NCBI RefSeq assembly: GCF_003449035.1
Contig: NZ_QRGB01000001.1
Span: 992,001 to 1,056,000, forward strand
Direction of reading: 5' to 3'
Source: Pedobacter indicus
GTDB taxonomy: Bacteria; Bacteroidota; Bacteroidia; Sphingobacteriales; Sphingobacteriaceae
DNA length: 64,000 bases
In this document: piece by piece, positions 25,937-36,896 of the stretch
Layout of the letters: each line of letters opens with the position of its first letter
Position numbering within the stretch: position 1 is the stretch's first letter
Program-made: the position numbers and the translations under genes
The notes under the pieces: model-generated
Told to the model about the DNA's origin: nothing
Databases searched by the model: none
What the model saw: the letters and a program-made list of their open reading frames with translations, nothing else

Positions 25937-26902
25937 TAACATTTCCCTTATTTTTTTTTCATCCTCTGTAATTTGCTGGATCATGTCTTCTAATTGATCA
26001 AAGCGGATATCATGCCTAATGAAATGTAAAAACTTGACGCGGAGCGATTTGCCATAAAGATTGCCACTGTAGTCAAAGAGGTGTACTTCAATACTTCGCG
26101 TAATGCCATTTACGGTCGGACGAGTACCAATATAACCCATCCCTTTGAAAGTCTCAATATCCTCATGGCTTTCGAATAGACCTTCTTTCACTTGGATATT
26201 ATCAACGATGCTGACCTCTACTGCATAGATGCCATAAGCGGGAATAAGTTTATAGTTCTCTTCGATGTGAAGATTAGCAGTTGGGTAACCGATGTCTCTA
26301 CCGATTTGTTTACCCATGACTACCAATCCGGTAAGTTCATAAGGGTAACCCAAGTATTTGTTTGCAATTTCAATTTGCCCTTTAATCAAGGCCTCCCGTA
26401 TTTTTGTTGATGAAACAGTAACTTCGTTAATGTCCTGCTCTGAAATTTCCTGTACGCTGTATCCGTACATACTTGAATAAGCTAGTAAGTCGGGTAAAGA
26501 GCCGGTACGATCTTTTCCAAAGCGATGGTCGTATCCGATAACGATTTTCTTAAGTCCGATCTTGCTTACTAAAACATCGCGGATATAATCTTCCGGACTT
26601 TGTAGAGAAAATTCGCGTGTAAAAGGCGTAATAATCAGATGATCAAGTCCGCTAGCTGCAAGATTGCGAGCTTTTTCTTCGATTGTGCTAATTAAACGAA
26701 GGCTATCGTCTTCAGGATGGAGAATCATGCGTGGGTGCGGGAAAAAGGTAAGCATAACCGTTTCACCCTTGATATCTCTCGCACTTTCCACTAAACTAGC
26801 CAATATTTTTTGGTGTCCGATGTGCACGCCGTCAAAAGTTCCGATAGTAACTACTGCATTGTCGATCGGTATAAAGTCCTCTATATTCCTGTAGATCTTC
26901 AT
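25928..26902 (-). CDS. ribF: Bifunctional riboflavin kinase / FAD synthetase RibF
   Basis: 324 residues. The N-terminal FAD synthetase domain (1-190) has the HIGH-like TIGTFDGVHIGHQKIL and the SSTKIREAL motif; the C-terminal riboflavin kinase domain (200-310) has GRDIGYPTANL. It converts riboflavin to FMN and FAD. The start overlaps the truB stop by 4 bases (ATGA), so the two are translationally coupled, an order common in many bacteria. Last gene of the ftsX-DUF3098-uppP-truB-ribF operon. Confidence 0.96.
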   Translation of the reverse strand: MKIYRNIEDFIPIDNAVVTIGTFDGVHIGHQKILASLVESARDIKGETVMLTFFPHPRMILHPEDDSLRLISTIEEKARNLAASGLDHLIITPFTREFSLQSPEDYIRDVLVSKIGLKKIVIGYDHRFGKDRTGSLPDLLAYSSMYGYSVQEISEQDINEVTVSSTKIREALIKGQIEIANKYLGYPYELTGLVVMGKQIGRDIGYPTANLHIEENYKLIPAYGIYAVEVSIVDNIQVKEGLFESHEDIETFKGMGYIGTRPTVNGITRSIEVHLFDYSGNLYGKSLRVKFLHFIRHDIRFDQLEDMIQQITEDEKKIREMLNC

Positions 26903-27615
26903 ATCTCTTTCACTTTATTTTCCCTGATATGATCAACTAGCTCTTGAACCTCATATGCATCTTCAACTGAAAATTCACCACTCCTTGTTCTTCTTAAAGA
27001 ATGTAGATATGCGCCACTATGGAGTGCTCTTCCCAAATCATTAGCGAGTGAACGTATATAAGTGCCTTTACTACAGATCACTTTAAAGCTGATCAATGGG
27101 AGAGCGATGTCTGTAATTTCGAAGGAATGTATATTAACAGTCCTTGGTCTGCGCTCAACTTCTTCGCCACGTCGAGCTTTTTCGTATAGACGTTCTCCAC
27201 CAATCTTTATAGCTGAATGTGATGGCGGATATTGCTGCACTTCTCCGACAAATTGCTGTGCGGCTTCATATATTTTCGTGTCGGTAATATTGTTAATGTC
27301 AAATCTCTGATCGATTTCAGTTTCCAGATCATAGGAAGGCGTTGTGGCACCCAAATAGATCGTACCAATATACTCCTTTTCTTGAGCCTGTAGCAGATCA
27401 ATTGTTTTTGTCTTTTTTCCGGTACAGAGCACGAGGAGACCTGTTGCGAGTGGATCGAGTGTCCCTGCATGTCCAACCTTAACTTTGAGTGGCTTGATGG
27501 TGTTTCGAATCTTTCCCACCACATCGAAGCTTGTCCAACGGAGAGGCTTGTCAACCAACAATATCTCACCCGCTTGAAAATCAAACTCGGGAAAGTCTTT
27601 TTGCTTTGAATGCAT
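26899..27615 (-). CDS. truB: tRNA pseudouridine(55) synthase TruB
   Basis: 238 residues. Catalytic Asp D54 in VGHAGTLDPLATGLL; LVDKPLRWTSF near residue 20 and GTYIRSLANDLG near the C-terminus are TruB motifs. It modifies U55 in the T-loop of tRNAs. The protein is shorter than E. coli TruB (314 residues) because the C-terminal PUA domain is largely absent, as is usual in Bacteroidota. Two bases from uppP. Confidence 0.96.
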   Translation of the reverse strand: MHSKQKDFPEFDFQAGEILLVDKPLRWTSFDVVGKIRNTIKPLKVKVGHAGTLDPLATGLLVLCTGKKTKTIDLLQAQEKEYIGTIYLGATTPSYDLETEIDQRFDINNITDTKIYEAAQQFVGEVQQYPPSHSAIKIGGERLYEKARRGEEVERRPRTVNIHSFEITDIALPLISFKVICSKGTYIRSLANDLGRALHSGAYLHSLRRTRSGEFSVEDAYEVQELVDHIRENKVKEI

Positions 27616-27617
27616 CT

Positions 27618-28412
27618 TTAAACAACACTTAAGCTATGTCCGCTTAATAATAAAATGATAATCACTAATCCTACAACAATTCGATACCAACCAAAGAGTT
27701 TGAATCCATGTTTTGTCAAGAAGCCTATAAACGATCGAATCGCAATAATGGCAACAATAAAACCAACCACATTGCCTATAACAAGAACATTGATTTCGTT
27801 GGAGCTAAGCTGTCCACCATCCATGAAGTAGTCGATCAGCTTTTTTCCCGTAGCTCCGACCATCGTTGGAACAGCAAGGAAAAACGAGAATTCAGCTGCT
27901 GCTTTTCGACTTAACTTTTCGGCCATACCCCCAACGATACTTGCCCCGGAACGAGAAGTGCCGGGTATCATGGCTAAACACTGGTATAGACCGATCCTGA
28001 ATGCTTTTGCATAGGATATCTCATCAGAATCATCTATTTTGGGGTTGTTAAACCATTTGTCAACAAACAAAAGGATAACCCCACCGATAACTAATGAAAC
28101 AGCAACAGTCATAGGGCTTTCTAGCATGTTATCGATCAGGTCACTGAAAACCAGTCCCAATACAGCCGCGGGCAAGAAAGCCACAAATAGTTTATAGTAA
28201 AAATCAAGCGATTTGAAAAAACGTTTGAAGTATAAAACAACGACCGAAAGGATCGTTCCTAACTGGATGGCTACAGTAAATAACTTTACAAAAGGCGTCG
28301 ATTCCATGCCAAGTAAGGAAGTGGCAATAATCATGTGCCCGGTGGAGGAAACCGGTAAAAACTCAGTCAGCCCTTCTACAATGGCCAAGACCAAGGCTTC
28401 AAATAAACTCAT
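27618..28412 (-). CDS. uppP: Undecaprenyl-diphosphate phosphatase UppP (BacA)
   Basis: 264-residue polytopic membrane protein. Both signature loops are present: EGLTEFLPVSSTGH (13-26) and PGTSRSGASI (near 154). It dephosphorylates undecaprenyl-PP so the lipid carrier can be reused for peptidoglycan and surface glycans. It lies 3 bases after the DUF3098 gene in the cell-envelope operon. Confidence 0.96.
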   Translation of the reverse strand: MSLFEALVLAIVEGLTEFLPVSSTGHMIIATSLLGMESTPFVKLFTVAIQLGTILSVVVLYFKRFFKSLDFYYKLFVAFLPAAVLGLVFSDLIDNMLESPMTVAVSLVIGGVILLFVDKWFNNPKIDDSDEISYAKAFRIGLYQCLAMIPGTSRSGASIVGGMAEKLSRKAAAEFSFFLAVPTMVGATGKKLIDYFMDGGQLSSNEINVLVIGNVVGFIVAIIAIRSFIGFLTKHGFKLFGWYRIVVGLVIIILLLSGHSLSVV

Positions 28413-28415
28413 ATG

Positions 28416-28652
28416 TTAATCGCGTTTTGGTTTTTTTAGTATTGCTACAAATCCGAGAGCAAAACCAGCAATAACCACAATCGGAGCTAACGTGATTTTG
28501 GTAAAGCTGTAAATATCGGTTGTGCCTGACATAAGAATGAACCCGATGAAGACAACGACTACACTGGCAATCATTAGCTGATAATTGATCTTACCGAATA
28601 CCATTCCGGTAGATTTGTTTTTTGTCTGAGAATCTTTCATGTTTTGAGCCAT
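28416..28652 (-). CDS. DUF3098 small membrane protein
   Basis: 78 residues with two hydrophobic segments (about 28-43 and 52-70) and a basic C-terminus (KKPKRD). The NYQLMIASVVVVFIGFILMSG segment identifies the DUF3098 family, which in Bacteroidota sits between ftsX and uppP. Function unknown; conservation of the position suggests a role linked to division or envelope synthesis. Confidence 0.85.
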   Translation of the reverse strand: MAQNMKDSQTKNKSTGMVFGKINYQLMIASVVVVFIGFILMSGTTDIYSFTKITLAPIVVIAGFALGFVAILKKPKRD

Positions 28653-28659
28653 AATGATC

Positions 28660-29538
28660 TTATCTATATAAGTCGTTCATTCTTAAGCGTAAGTATTTTG
28701 ACACGGCAAAGTATGTACTGAGTCCGGATATAAGGATACCAAGAATGACAACTCCAACAAATATCAGTGCGAATTCAAAGTAATTTCTTAAGATTATGAG
28801 TTCAGGGATCTGTTGCTGACCAAAATACAACACCAGAAGCAACATGATGATGGCAATGATCGCACCTAATAAACCATGAACAATACCATAGCCAATAAAC
28901 GGGCTACGGATAAAACTTTTGGTTGCGCCGACCATTTGCATGCTTTTAATAAGAAAGCGTTGTGAATAGACGGCAAGACGGATTGTATTATTAATTAGAG
29001 CAACAGCAATAATCAGAAGAATACAAGCAAAACCCAATATAATTAAACCGATTATACGAATGTTTTTATTTACCATGTCAATCAATGATTCCTGATAAAC
29101 TACCTCTTGGACCATTGCTTTTTCAGATAAATTTTCAGTGAAGACATCGATACTGTCTTTGTTAGCATATTCAGCTTTTAAGTATACGTCGATCGACGAT
29201 AATAACGGATTATAACCCAGAAACTGAACAAAATCTTCACCCAAATCTTGTTGAAGGTTCCTTGCGGCAAGTTCTTTACTGATGTATTGAGTCTTGAGAA
29301 CATATTTATCCGCATTGATTTCTTTCTGCAGGTTTAGAACCTCAGCTTCTTTTGCATCACCGTTGACGATGACGTTCAAAACAATATTTTCTTTAACGTA
29401 GTTCGAAAGGTTTTTAGCATGAACCAAGATAAGCCCTAATAAACCTGTCATAAGCAGCACCAGAGCAATACTGATTACAGTAGAAATATAAACTGATTTC
29501 GTTTTTCTTGACGTGGTACTAACTTCAAATTCTTCCAT
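28660..29538 (-). CDS. ftsX: Cell-division ABC permease FtsX
   Basis: 292 residues. One N-terminal TM (about 20-42), an extracytoplasmic domain (45-165), then three TMs, the topology of FtsX. KSMQMVGATKSFIRSPF is the conserved cytoplasmic coupling segment. With FtsE (not in the window) FtsX activates peptidoglycan hydrolases at the septum. First gene of the five-gene minus-strand operon, divergent from leuS. Confidence 0.93.
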   Translation of the reverse strand: MEEFEVSTTSRKTKSVYISTVISIALVLLMTGLLGLILVHAKNLSNYVKENIVLNVIVNGDAKEAEVLNLQKEINADKYVLKTQYISKELAARNLQQDLGEDFVQFLGYNPLLSSIDVYLKAEYANKDSIDVFTENLSEKAMVQEVVYQESLIDMVNKNIRIIGLIILGFACILLIIAVALINNTIRLAVYSQRFLIKSMQMVGATKSFIRSPFIGYGIVHGLLGAIIAIIMLLLVLYFGQQQIPELIILRNYFEFALIFVGVVILGILISGLSTYFAVSKYLRLRMNDLYR

Positions 29539-29625
29539 ATCACAGATTTAAAATGCGAAATTAACTAAATGATGTGAGAAAAAGACAATCCATATTCAAA
29601 AACTATCAATGCCATAAAAAAATTC

Positions 29626-29633
29626 TATTTTTG
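29626..29633 (+). promoter_or_regulatory. Candidate -7 box of leuS
   Basis: TATTTTTG fits TAnnTTTG, 23 bases before the leuS ATG. No clear -33 element. No T-box or leader peptide was seen in the short leader. Confidence 0.4.
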
Positions 29634-29656
29634 CCAGTAAAGGAAAATATAATAGA

Positions 29657-32437
29657 ATGGATTACCAATTTAACGAAATAGAGCATAAATGGCAAAAATT
29701 TTGGGCCACCAATAACACTTTCAAAGTAGATAATACGTCTGAAAAGCCAAAATATTATGTTTTGGATATGTTTCCTTACCCTTCAGGCGCCGGGTTACAC
29801 GTGGGACATCCTTTGGGGTATATAGCTTCTGATGTGTACAGTAGATATAAGCGGTTAAAAGGATTTAATGTGCTGCACCCAATGGGTTATGATTCTTTTG
29901 GTTTACCGGCTGAGCAGTACGCGATACAAACTGGTCAGCATCCAGCGATTACCACACAGCAAAATATTGATCGTTATAGGGTTCAGTTGGACAAAATAGG
30001 GTTTTCCTATGACTGGAGCAGAGAGGTGCGTACAAGTGATCCAAGCTATTATAAGTGGACACAATGGATCTTCATGCAGCTTTTTAATTCTTGGTATGAT
30101 AAAACAACCGATAAGGCAGAGCCAATAAGTTCTTTAATCGAGCATTTTGAAAAGAACGGAAGTGAAGTGATTGATGCGGTAGCCGATGATAATACCAGGC
30201 AATTTACATCCAGCGAATGGCTTGCATTTTCTGATGAGGAAAAGCAAAAAGAGCTTTTGAAATATAGATTAGCTTATTTGAAAGAAAGCTCGGTGAATTG
30301 GTGCGCAGCTTTAGGCACTGTTTTAGCGAATGATGAAGTTGTTGGTGGAGTTTCGGAGCGAGGTGGTTATCCAGTTGAGCAAAAAAAGATGATGCAATGG
30401 AGTATGCGGATAACCGCTTATGCAGAACGTCTATTACAAGGCTTGGAAACAGTGGATTGGCCGGAACCCCTGGTTGAAATTCAACGAAATTGGATAGGGA
30501 AGAGTGTTGGTGCATCGGTGACATTTGATACAGAGACTGGTAAGGAGATCGAGGTATTCACAACCCGTGTCGATACAATCTATGGGGTAAGCTTCCTTGT
30601 ATTGGCTCCTGAACATGAGTTGGTTGAGGAGTTAACCACTGAAGAACAAAAAAATGAAATACAAGCCTATCTGACCGCGACAAAGAAAAAGTCTGAATTG
30701 GAGCGTATGGCTGATACCAAGACAGTTTCTGGTGCGTTTACGGGAAGTTATGCGATTCATCCATTGTCAGGCGAACGGGTTCCAATCTGGATAGCAGATT
30801 ATGTTTTAGCAAGCTATGGAACTGGCGCGGTTATGGCCGTTCCCTCGGGGGATCAGCGAGATTATCTTTTTGCTAAACACTTCGATTTACCAATTGTGCC
30901 CATCCACGATCAGCAAAATATTGAAGAGCAAGCTGACCCATCGAAAACAGGTAGGTATATAAATTCGGATCTTATCAATGGATTGACCTACGATGAGGCG
31001 GTGGCTTTATTGCTTGTCAAACTCGAAGAAATAGGCAAAGGGAAGAAAAAGGTAAATTATCGCATGCGAGATGCAATTTTTGGCAGACAGCGCTACTGGG
31101 GAGAGCCCGTTCCTGTATATTTTAAAAACGGCTTGCCTCAATTGATTGCGGAGGGTGATTTGCCACTTATTCTGCCTGAGGTGGATCAATATTTACCCAC
31201 TGAGACGGGTGAACCTCCGTTAGCTAGAGCAAAAGACTGGAAATATAAGTCGGAATACGATTACGAATGGAGTACGATGCCTGGTTGGGCTGGCTCTAGC
31301 TGGTACTGGTACCGTTATATGGATGCAAATAACTCAGATGAATTTGTGTCAAAAGAAGCTGTTAATTATTGGAAGGCGGTAGATTTATATATTGGAGGTT
31401 CCGAACATGGCACTGGGCATTTATTGTACAGTCGTTTTTGGAACAAGTTCTTAAAAGACCGGGGTTATGTGCCCGAGGAAGAGCCCTTTAAAAAATTGAT
31501 TAATCAAGGGATGATTCAAGGGCGTTCGAATTTCGTCTATCGCATCATAGATGATGAAGGCAAAGGGACGAACCGGTTTGTTTCGTATGGTCTTAAAGAT
31601 CAATACAAGGTTACACCTATTCATGTTGATGTCAATATTGTTGTAAACGACATTTTAAATATAGAAAAGTTTAAAGCCTCTCGAAAGGAATATCAAGACG
31701 CAGAATTTGTTTTGGAGGGAGGGAAATACCATTGTGGCCATGAAGTTGAAAAGATGTCTAAGTCTAAATTCAATGTTGTGAGCCCGGATGATATCATTGA
31801 AGCTTATGGCGCAGACACCCTGCGGATGTACGAAATGTTTTTGGGGCCTTTAGAGCAGAGTAAACCATGGAATACAAACGGCATAGAAGGAGTATTTAAA
31901 TTCCTCCGCAAATTCTGGAAGCTTTTTCATGATGCTGATTTTAATTTTACTGTTTCGGATGAAAAAGCAAGTCCGGCAGAGTTAAAGTCGCTCCATAAGA
32001 TTATCAAAAAAGTTCAGGAAGACATTGATCGTTTCTCATTCAATACCTCTATTTCTGCATTTATGATATGTGTTAATGAACTGACTGATCTTAAGTGCAA
32101 TAAACGAGAGGTTTTGCAGGATCTCTGTATTGTGCTTTCACCCTATGCTCCACACATCACCGAAGAGTTGTGGGAAAAACTTGGAAATCAGGCAGGCACC
32201 TTGAGTTATGCAAGCTATCCGGCGTTTAATCCAGAGTATTTGGTAGAAAACGAATTTGAATACCCTGTTTCTGTTAATGGTAAGGTGCGGGCGAAAATTA
32301 AATTTCCATTGGATATGGAAAACGCTGAGATCGAAAAACAGAGCCTGGACAATGAAGATGTTCAGCGGTATGTAGAAGGTAAAACCCCCAAAAAAATTAT
32401 TATTGTTAAAGGTCGGATTATCAATATTGTAGTATGA
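29657..32437 (+). CDS. leuS: Leucyl-tRNA synthetase LeuRS
   Basis: 926 residues, class-I synthetase. HIGH motif is HVGH (48-51) in [22 protein letters not shown] at 699-703. The CP1 editing domain (about 290-480) has the [12 protein letters not shown] and [15 protein letters not shown] motifs needed to remove mischarged tRNA. It is longer than E. coli LeuRS (860) because of an acidic insert at about 150-215 ([20 protein letters not shown]...) and one before KMSKS (about 630-690). Both appear in-frame and not degenerate. Single gene. Confidence 0.97.
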   Translation: MDYQFNEIEHKWQKFWATNNTFKVDNTSEKPKYYVLDMFPYPSGAGLHVGHPLGYIASDVYSRYKRLKGFNVLHPMGYDSFGLPAEQYAIQTGQHPAITTQQNIDRYRVQLDKIGFSYDWSREVRTSDPSYYKWTQWIFMQLFNSWYDKTTDKAEPISSLIEHFEKNGSEVIDAVADDNTRQFTSSEWLAFSDEEKQKELLKYRLAYLKESSVNWCAALGTVLANDEVVGGVSERGGYPVEQKKMMQWSMRITAYAERLLQGLETVDWPEPLVEIQRNWIGKSVGASVTFDTETGKEIEVFTTRVDTIYGVSFLVLAPEHELVEELTTEEQKNEIQAYLTATKKKSELERMADTKTVSGAFTGSYAIHPLSGERVPIWIADYVLASYGTGAVMAVPSGDQRDYLFAKHFDLPIVPIHDQQNIEEQADPSKTGRYINSDLINGLTYDEAVALLLVKLEEIGKGKKKVNYRMRDAIFGRQRYWGEPVPVYFKNGLPQLIAEGDLPLILPEVDQYLPTETGEPPLARAKDWKYKSEYDYEWSTMPGWAGSSWYWYRYMDANNSDEFVSKEAVNYWKAVDLYIGGSEHGTGHLLYSRFWNKFLKDRGYVPEEEPFKKLINQGMIQGRSNFVYRIIDDEGKGTNRFVSYGLKDQYKVTPIHVDVNIVVNDILNIEKFKASRKEYQDAEFVLEGGKYHCGHEVEKMSKSKFNVVSPDDIIEAYGADTLRMYEMFLGPLEQSKPWNTNGIEGVFKFLRKFWKLFHDADFNFTVSDEKASPAELKSLHKIIKKVQEDIDRFSFNTSISAFMICVNELTDLKCNKREVLQDLCIVLSPYAPHITEELWEKLGNQAGTLSYASYPAFNPEYLVENEFEYPVSVNGKVRAKIKFPLDMENAEIEKQSLDNEDVQRYVEGKTPKKIIIVKGRIINIVV

Positions 32438-32548
32438 TGCTTTTATAGTAAAATGTCCGTGTAACGTAGTTGTTGCTTTGTTTTTTGACTCAGGGATGTA
32501 ACAATACGCCCATCGTGGAGACTAATTGAGCAAAGAGTAAAAACACAG

Positions 32549-34999
32549 ATGAAAAAAATACTACTATTTGCCCTGCTAGCTGTATGGGGACTTCAGGTGA
32601 ACGCACAAACCAAAGGCACTGTAACTGGTTCAGTGGTCGATTCAGCAACCAATATGCCGGTGGACTACGCTACGATTGCTTTGTTTGCAGAAGGTAAAGA
32701 TGTGAGCGTAAACGGATCCTTGGCAGATGATCAAGGGAACTTTTCAGTCAATGAAGTGCCTGCAGGAACCTATCGCGTAGTTGTTAATTTCTTAGGCTAT
32801 ATCGAAAAAACAATTCCTTCGGTTGAGGTGAAAGCAGGAACGGTAGAGCTTGGAAAAATATTCTTGTCTCCTTCTGCGACTCAACTGTCTGAAGTCTCGG
32901 TTACTGGTGAGAGACCACTTATTGAGAATAAAATTGACCGTTTAGTTTATAATGCTGAAAAGGACGTTACTTCAGCTGGTGGGAATGCTACCGATGTGTT
33001 GCGCAAGGTTCCTCTGCTATCGGTAGATATGGATGGTAATGTTTCACTCCGCGGTGATCAAAATGTCAAAATCCTGATTAATGGTAAGCCCTCTGGGGCG
33101 ATGTCAAACAGTGTAGGTGATGCATTGAAGATGATTCCGGCTGATCAGATTGCCAATGTAGAGGTGATTACCAGTCCTTCCGCTAAATACGATGCCGAAG
33201 GAACTTCTGGAATTATTAATATCGTTACAAAGAAGAAGGATATCGTTGGTGTGAATGGCTCACTTTCCGCCGGAATTGGAACCAGACAAAACAATTCGAA
33301 TGGAAACATTAATCTTCGTAAGGGGAAATTCGGAGTAACCGCTAATGCAGGTGCGCATTGGTCATGGCCACAAACGACAACCATTGGTTTTACACAAATT
33401 GATAATGATGGTACCACCACGTTGATGCAAAATGGGTCAAGTGAAGCGCAACGTCTGGGTGGTCGCGGGTCGATCGGTGTGGATTATGATTTGGATGAAA
33501 ACAATCTATTTAACACCACATTCTCGTTGAACAAATTTAGCATGGATATGGAAGGTGTTTCTACCTCGACATATCTTAATAGTCCTAACTTAGTGAGCAA
33601 TTCTGATCAGGATAGAGGTTTCAATGGTTTTGACTGGTCACTGGGCTATACGCACAAATTTGACAAGCCAAAGCAAGAGTTGGCGATCGTCGGTCAGTTC
33701 TCAAGAAATAAAAATAATACAGACTATTCAACTCTATATACAGAAGGTGATCGACTGAGTGAAATGGGGGTTAATGATGGTACAAATGACGAGCTGACAA
33801 TGCAGGTTGACTACGCGCACCCCTTTGCGGAAAAGGCAACCTTAGAGGTAGGTGCTAAGGCTATTTTGCGTGATATCAGTAGTTTGTCAGACATTCGGGA
33901 ACTTGTTGATGGGTCTTATGAGCTCAATCCCAATCGTTCTTATGATTATAGTTATGATCAGGACGTTGCTGCGGGTTATGCATCTTTAAACTATACCATT
34001 AGTGAAAAGTATCAATTGATGGCAGGTGTCAGAGCTGAATATACCAAATTAAACGGTGAGTCTGTAGCTAGCTTTGACGCTTTCGAAAATGACTATTTAA
34101 ATATTTTGCCGAGCGCCGTTATTTCCCGGAAATTAGGTGCGATGTCAAGTTTGAAGTTGAGTTATAACCAACGTATCCAACGTCCGAGTTTGTTCTACCT
34201 GAACCCATTTAGAAACACATCTGACCCGATCAATCAAAGTCAAGGTAACCCCGAACTAAAGCCGGAGTTGTCACATAACTTTGAATTAGGTTATTCAACT
34301 TTTATCAAGGGGGGGACTGTCTTAAATGCTTCCGTGTACTATCGCTTGACCAATGACGTGATTGAGAGTTTGGTGACAACGATTGATAACCCTGACAATG
34401 AAAATCAGCCAATCGTTTTACAAACATTTGATAATATTGGTCAGAACAGATCCTTCGGAACCAACCTTTTTGCTTCTGTGAACCCGATCAGAAATTTGAC
34501 ACTGAGGACAAATTTGAACCTGTATACATATAACATTGATGCTACTGGTGTGAATGGCAATTTGACTACAGAGGCTGATGAAACGCATTTTATGTATCGT
34601 GCATTTATCAGTGGGAGCTATAATATTGCGAGTAGCGGATTTATTGCCGAGACTTTCTTTATGTTAAATTCACCTCGCCGCACTTTCCAAGGTACAAATC
34701 CCTCTTTCAATATGTGGAGCCTTGGTTTCAAGAAGGAGATACTAGACAAAAAGGCGAGTATCGGTGTTAATATTATCGATCCATTTAACGAGACTAAGTT
34801 CTTCGATTCCGAGATCTTTACGCCAAACTATACCCAAAATTCGAGTGTAGGTGTACCATTCCGTTCCTTTGGGGTGACATTTAGTTGGAACTTTGGTAAA
34901 ATGGATTTCAAAGAAACGCAAAAGAGAAGACGTGGGATCAGTAATGACGACCAGAAACAAGGTGAAAGCCAGCAAGGGCAGGGTGGTATGGCCCAATAA
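32549..34999 (+). CDS. Outer-membrane beta-barrel (TonB-receptor-like) protein with carboxypeptidase-regulatory domain
   Basis: 816 residues. Signal peptide 1-20 (ends LQVNAQ), CarboxypepD_reg-like domain (about 24-110), a plug-like domain (about 125-225: [21 protein letters not shown] ... INIVTKKK) and a long OMP_b-brl_3 barrel (about 370-790) with [16 protein letters not shown]. The C-terminal 25 residues are Q/G-rich and follow the last barrel strand ([14 protein letters not shown]). No SusD partner is adjacent, so this is not a classical glycan-uptake locus. Substrate unknown. A strong terminator follows. Confidence 0.88.
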   Translation: MKKILLFALLAVWGLQVNAQTKGTVTGSVVDSATNMPVDYATIALFAEGKDVSVNGSLADDQGNFSVNEVPAGTYRVVVNFLGYIEKTIPSVEVKAGTVELGKIFLSPSATQLSEVSVTGERPLIENKIDRLVYNAEKDVTSAGGNATDVLRKVPLLSVDMDGNVSLRGDQNVKILINGKPSGAMSNSVGDALKMIPADQIANVEVITSPSAKYDAEGTSGIINIVTKKKDIVGVNGSLSAGIGTRQNNSNGNINLRKGKFGVTANAGAHWSWPQTTTIGFTQIDNDGTTTLMQNGSSEAQRLGGRGSIGVDYDLDENNLFNTTFSLNKFSMDMEGVSTSTYLNSPNLVSNSDQDRGFNGFDWSLGYTHKFDKPKQELAIVGQFSRNKNNTDYSTLYTEGDRLSEMGVNDGTNDELTMQVDYAHPFAEKATLEVGAKAILRDISSLSDIRELVDGSYELNPNRSYDYSYDQDVAAGYASLNYTISEKYQLMAGVRAEYTKLNGESVASFDAFENDYLNILPSAVISRKLGAMSSLKLSYNQRIQRPSLFYLNPFRNTSDPINQSQGNPELKPELSHNFELGYSTFIKGGTVLNASVYYRLTNDVIESLVTTIDNPDNENQPIVLQTFDNIGQNRSFGTNLFASVNPIRNLTLRTNLNLYTYNIDATGVNGNLTTEADETHFMYRAFISGSYNIASSGFIAETFFMLNSPRRTFQGTNPSFNMWSLGFKKEILDKKASIGVNIIDPFNETKFFDSEIFTPNYTQNSSVGVPFRSFGVTFSWNFGKMDFKETQKRRRGISNDDQKQGESQQGQGGMAQ

Positions 35000-35022
35000 C
35001 TATTGATACTTACTGAACAAGT

Positions 35023-35065
35023 AATTAAAAAGGCAGAGATTTCCAATATCTCTGCCTTTTTAATT
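35023..35065. terminator. Bidirectional terminator, 18-bp perfect stem
   Basis: 35023-35040 pairs without mismatch with 35048-35065; the loop is TTCCAAT. The core is AAAAAGGCAGAGAT / ATCTCTGCCTTTTT, so both strands have a GC-rich stem followed by a U-run. It separates the convergent outer-membrane protein gene and the GreA/Rnk-like gene. Confidence 0.92.
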
Positions 35066-35091
35066 TGTGAAGAAGATGTTTTTGACCGACG

Positions 35092-35466
35092 CTAAGGATT
35101 AGTAACTTCTAATATTTTATATTTTCGAATTCCGACAGGCATTTTCCATTCTACTTCATCTCCAATTTTAAAACCAATCAGCGCCGAACCGATCGGCGTT
35201 AAAAATGAAACCTTCTGCTGTTTCATGTCGGCATTCGCCGGCTCAACAATGGTAACCGTCGTTTTAACTTTACTTTGTTGATCCTCAATAGTTACCAATG
35301 AATTGATCTTGACGCGATCGGCCGGTACTTTGTCTTTTTTGACCACCTTAGCCCGACTGAGTTCGTATGCAAGTGACATGGGGTTATCCGGATTCGGAGT
35401 AACGTGATTTCTTAAAATGTTGTAGTCTTCTTCACTTAATACTACGTTGTTATTTGATGTTTCCAT
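35092..35466 (-). CDS. GreA/GreB C-terminal-domain protein (Rnk-like)
   Basis: 124 residues. The C-terminal half (VSFLTPIGSALIGFKIGDEVEWKMPVGIRKYKILEV) is the FKBP-like GreA/GreB C-terminal domain; the N-terminus (VVLSEEDYNILRNHV) is short, without the long coiled coil of true GreA. This layout is that of Rnk, which binds RNA polymerase and competes with Gre factors. Single gene. Confidence 0.85.
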   Translation of the reverse strand: METSNNNVVLSEEDYNILRNHVTPNPDNPMSLAYELSRAKVVKKDKVPADRVKINSLVTIEDQQSKVKTTVTIVEPANADMKQQKVSFLTPIGSALIGFKIGDEVEWKMPVGIRKYKILEVTNP

Positions 35467-35729
35467 ATTACTGTTCTAATAGTTGTAAAAAAAATGACAG
35501 GAAAATTTGATAAAAATGTTTTAAGTCTATGAATACGTGCCGAGTAGCCTGTATTTACAAAATGAGGTATTTGATGAAACAGGGATACCGCAACTTCGAA
35601 CTTCGAGAGCGTTCCGTTAAACGATATGTGATATTCTGATTCATTTTCCCAAACTTAATAAATAAAAGATAAATCGGCAATAAACTTTTTTGTTTAGTTT
35701 TTCTTATCAAGAATTGAGTATTTTTAGAA
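35467..35729. other. 263-base divergent spacer, no gene
   Basis: Divergent intergenic region between the Rnk-like gene and the aminotransferase gene. A/T-rich, without a convincing reading frame, riboswitch or strong hairpin. A TATTTTTAG stretch about 10 bases before the aminotransferase ATG is a poor -7 match. Confidence 0.4.
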
Positions 35730-36806
35730 ATGATGAAAGAAATATTCCCAATCCTTACCGATTGCACCTACGTTGATACTGCCAGTTCATGTATTTTATC
35801 AACTGATTTGCATGTCTGGCGGAAGAGACATGAGCGAGATTTTTATGAAAACGGAAGTCAGTTTCGAGTAGAGCAAGGATCGTTTATTGAGTCAGTACGC
35901 GAGACCGTTAGAGGCTTTTTTAATGCGGAACATGCTTTTTTAGTGCCAAATTTCTCATTGGCATTTAATGCTTTTTTGGAAACATTTACTGCTGATGAGC
36001 ACTTCTTGTTGTTAGATGATGAATACCCGTCAATTTCGCATCCGATCATGGCACGGAACTTTCGAATCAGCGTCGTGAAGGTCGACGAAAACGTCGAAGC
36101 GCATATCTATCAGGCTATAAAAAAATACAGACCGTCCATATTTGCTTTCAGTCTGGTGCAGTATATTAACGGTCTGACGCTCAGTTTAGACTTTGTCCGG
36201 CAATTGAAAAGTGATTTCCCAGATTTATTATTGATCGCAGATGGGACACAATATTGTGGTGCAGGGAGAATGGATTTTGAAGGTAGCGGATTAGATGTTC
36301 TTGCAGGAAGTGGTTATAAATGGTTGCTAGCCGGTTATGGAAATGGATATATCTTGTTCAAAGATCAGGTTTATAACCGTATCACCGCAAGGTTTCAAAA
36401 TATAAAAATGTCGGAAGAGTTTGAAGCAAGAGGTAAGAATGCTATAGACGCTCATTTTGAGCCTGGCCATTTGGATACGCTGAATTTTGGTTCTTTGCAA
36501 CAATCACTGTTGTTCCTGGCCTCGTTTGGCATGGATAAAATAGAACAGCAATTAAAAAACCTTTCTATACAGGCAAAATGCGCGTTCAACGAACTTTCTA
36601 TATTAGACGATATTACGGCTAAACGATCGACAGTGTCTAGCATCTTTAATATAAAAGGAGATAATAAGTTGTTTGAACTTCTGAAAAACGAGAAGGTCAT
36701 TTGTATTCCAAGAGGACAGGGGATAAGAATTTCTTTCCATTTTTTTAATACGAAAGACGATTTAGATAAAATATTACAAATAATTAAGCAAAATGTTCAC
36801 ACATAG
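35730..36806 (+). CDS. Class-V aminotransferase-fold PLP enzyme
   Basis: 358 residues. Aminotransferase class-V / selenocysteine-lyase-like fold: LLIADGTQYCGAG provides the PLP-binding Asp, and GSGYKWLLAGYGNGYILF the Schiff-base Lys (near residue 202). There is no conserved catalytic Cys in the C-terminal loop as in SufS/NifS cysteine desulfurases, so a desulfurase role is not supported. Substrate unknown; kynureninase-like or isopenicillin-N-epimerase-like relatives are alternatives. Start at the first of two adjacent ATGs is uncertain by one codon. Single gene. Confidence 0.82.
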   Translation: MMKEIFPILTDCTYVDTASSCILSTDLHVWRKRHERDFYENGSQFRVEQGSFIESVRETVRGFFNAEHAFLVPNFSLAFNAFLETFTADEHFLLLDDEYPSISHPIMARNFRISVVKVDENVEAHIYQAIKKYRPSIFAFSLVQYINGLTLSLDFVRQLKSDFPDLLLIADGTQYCGAGRMDFEGSGLDVLAGSGYKWLLAGYGNGYILFKDQVYNRITARFQNIKMSEEFEARGKNAIDAHFEPGHLDTLNFGSLQQSLLFLASFGMDKIEQQLKNLSIQAKCAFNELSILDDITAKRSTVSSIFNIKGDNKLFELLKNEKVICIPRGQGIRISFHFFNTKDDLDKILQIIKQNVHT

Positions 36807-36896
36807 CGAATAATTTCCCGATATGTAACAAACCCCTTGCTCGTTGGTCTAAAAACCATATTTTGCACAGTACCGAAAACATAAAGATTACATTAA

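Noticed and set aside
30120-30300. LeuRS insert as an intein or mobile insertion
   Set aside because: In-frame acidic segment of about 60 residues without intein splice motifs; similar inserts are usual in Bacteroidota LeuRS.
35555-35767. 70-codon minus-strand frame in the spacer before the aminotransferase gene
   Set aside because: Overlaps the aminotransferase start, low-complexity residues, no family resemblance, no start signal.
35730-36806. Cysteine desulfurase role for the class-V aminotransferase
   Set aside because: No catalytic Cys loop is seen and no Fe-S assembly genes are adjacent.
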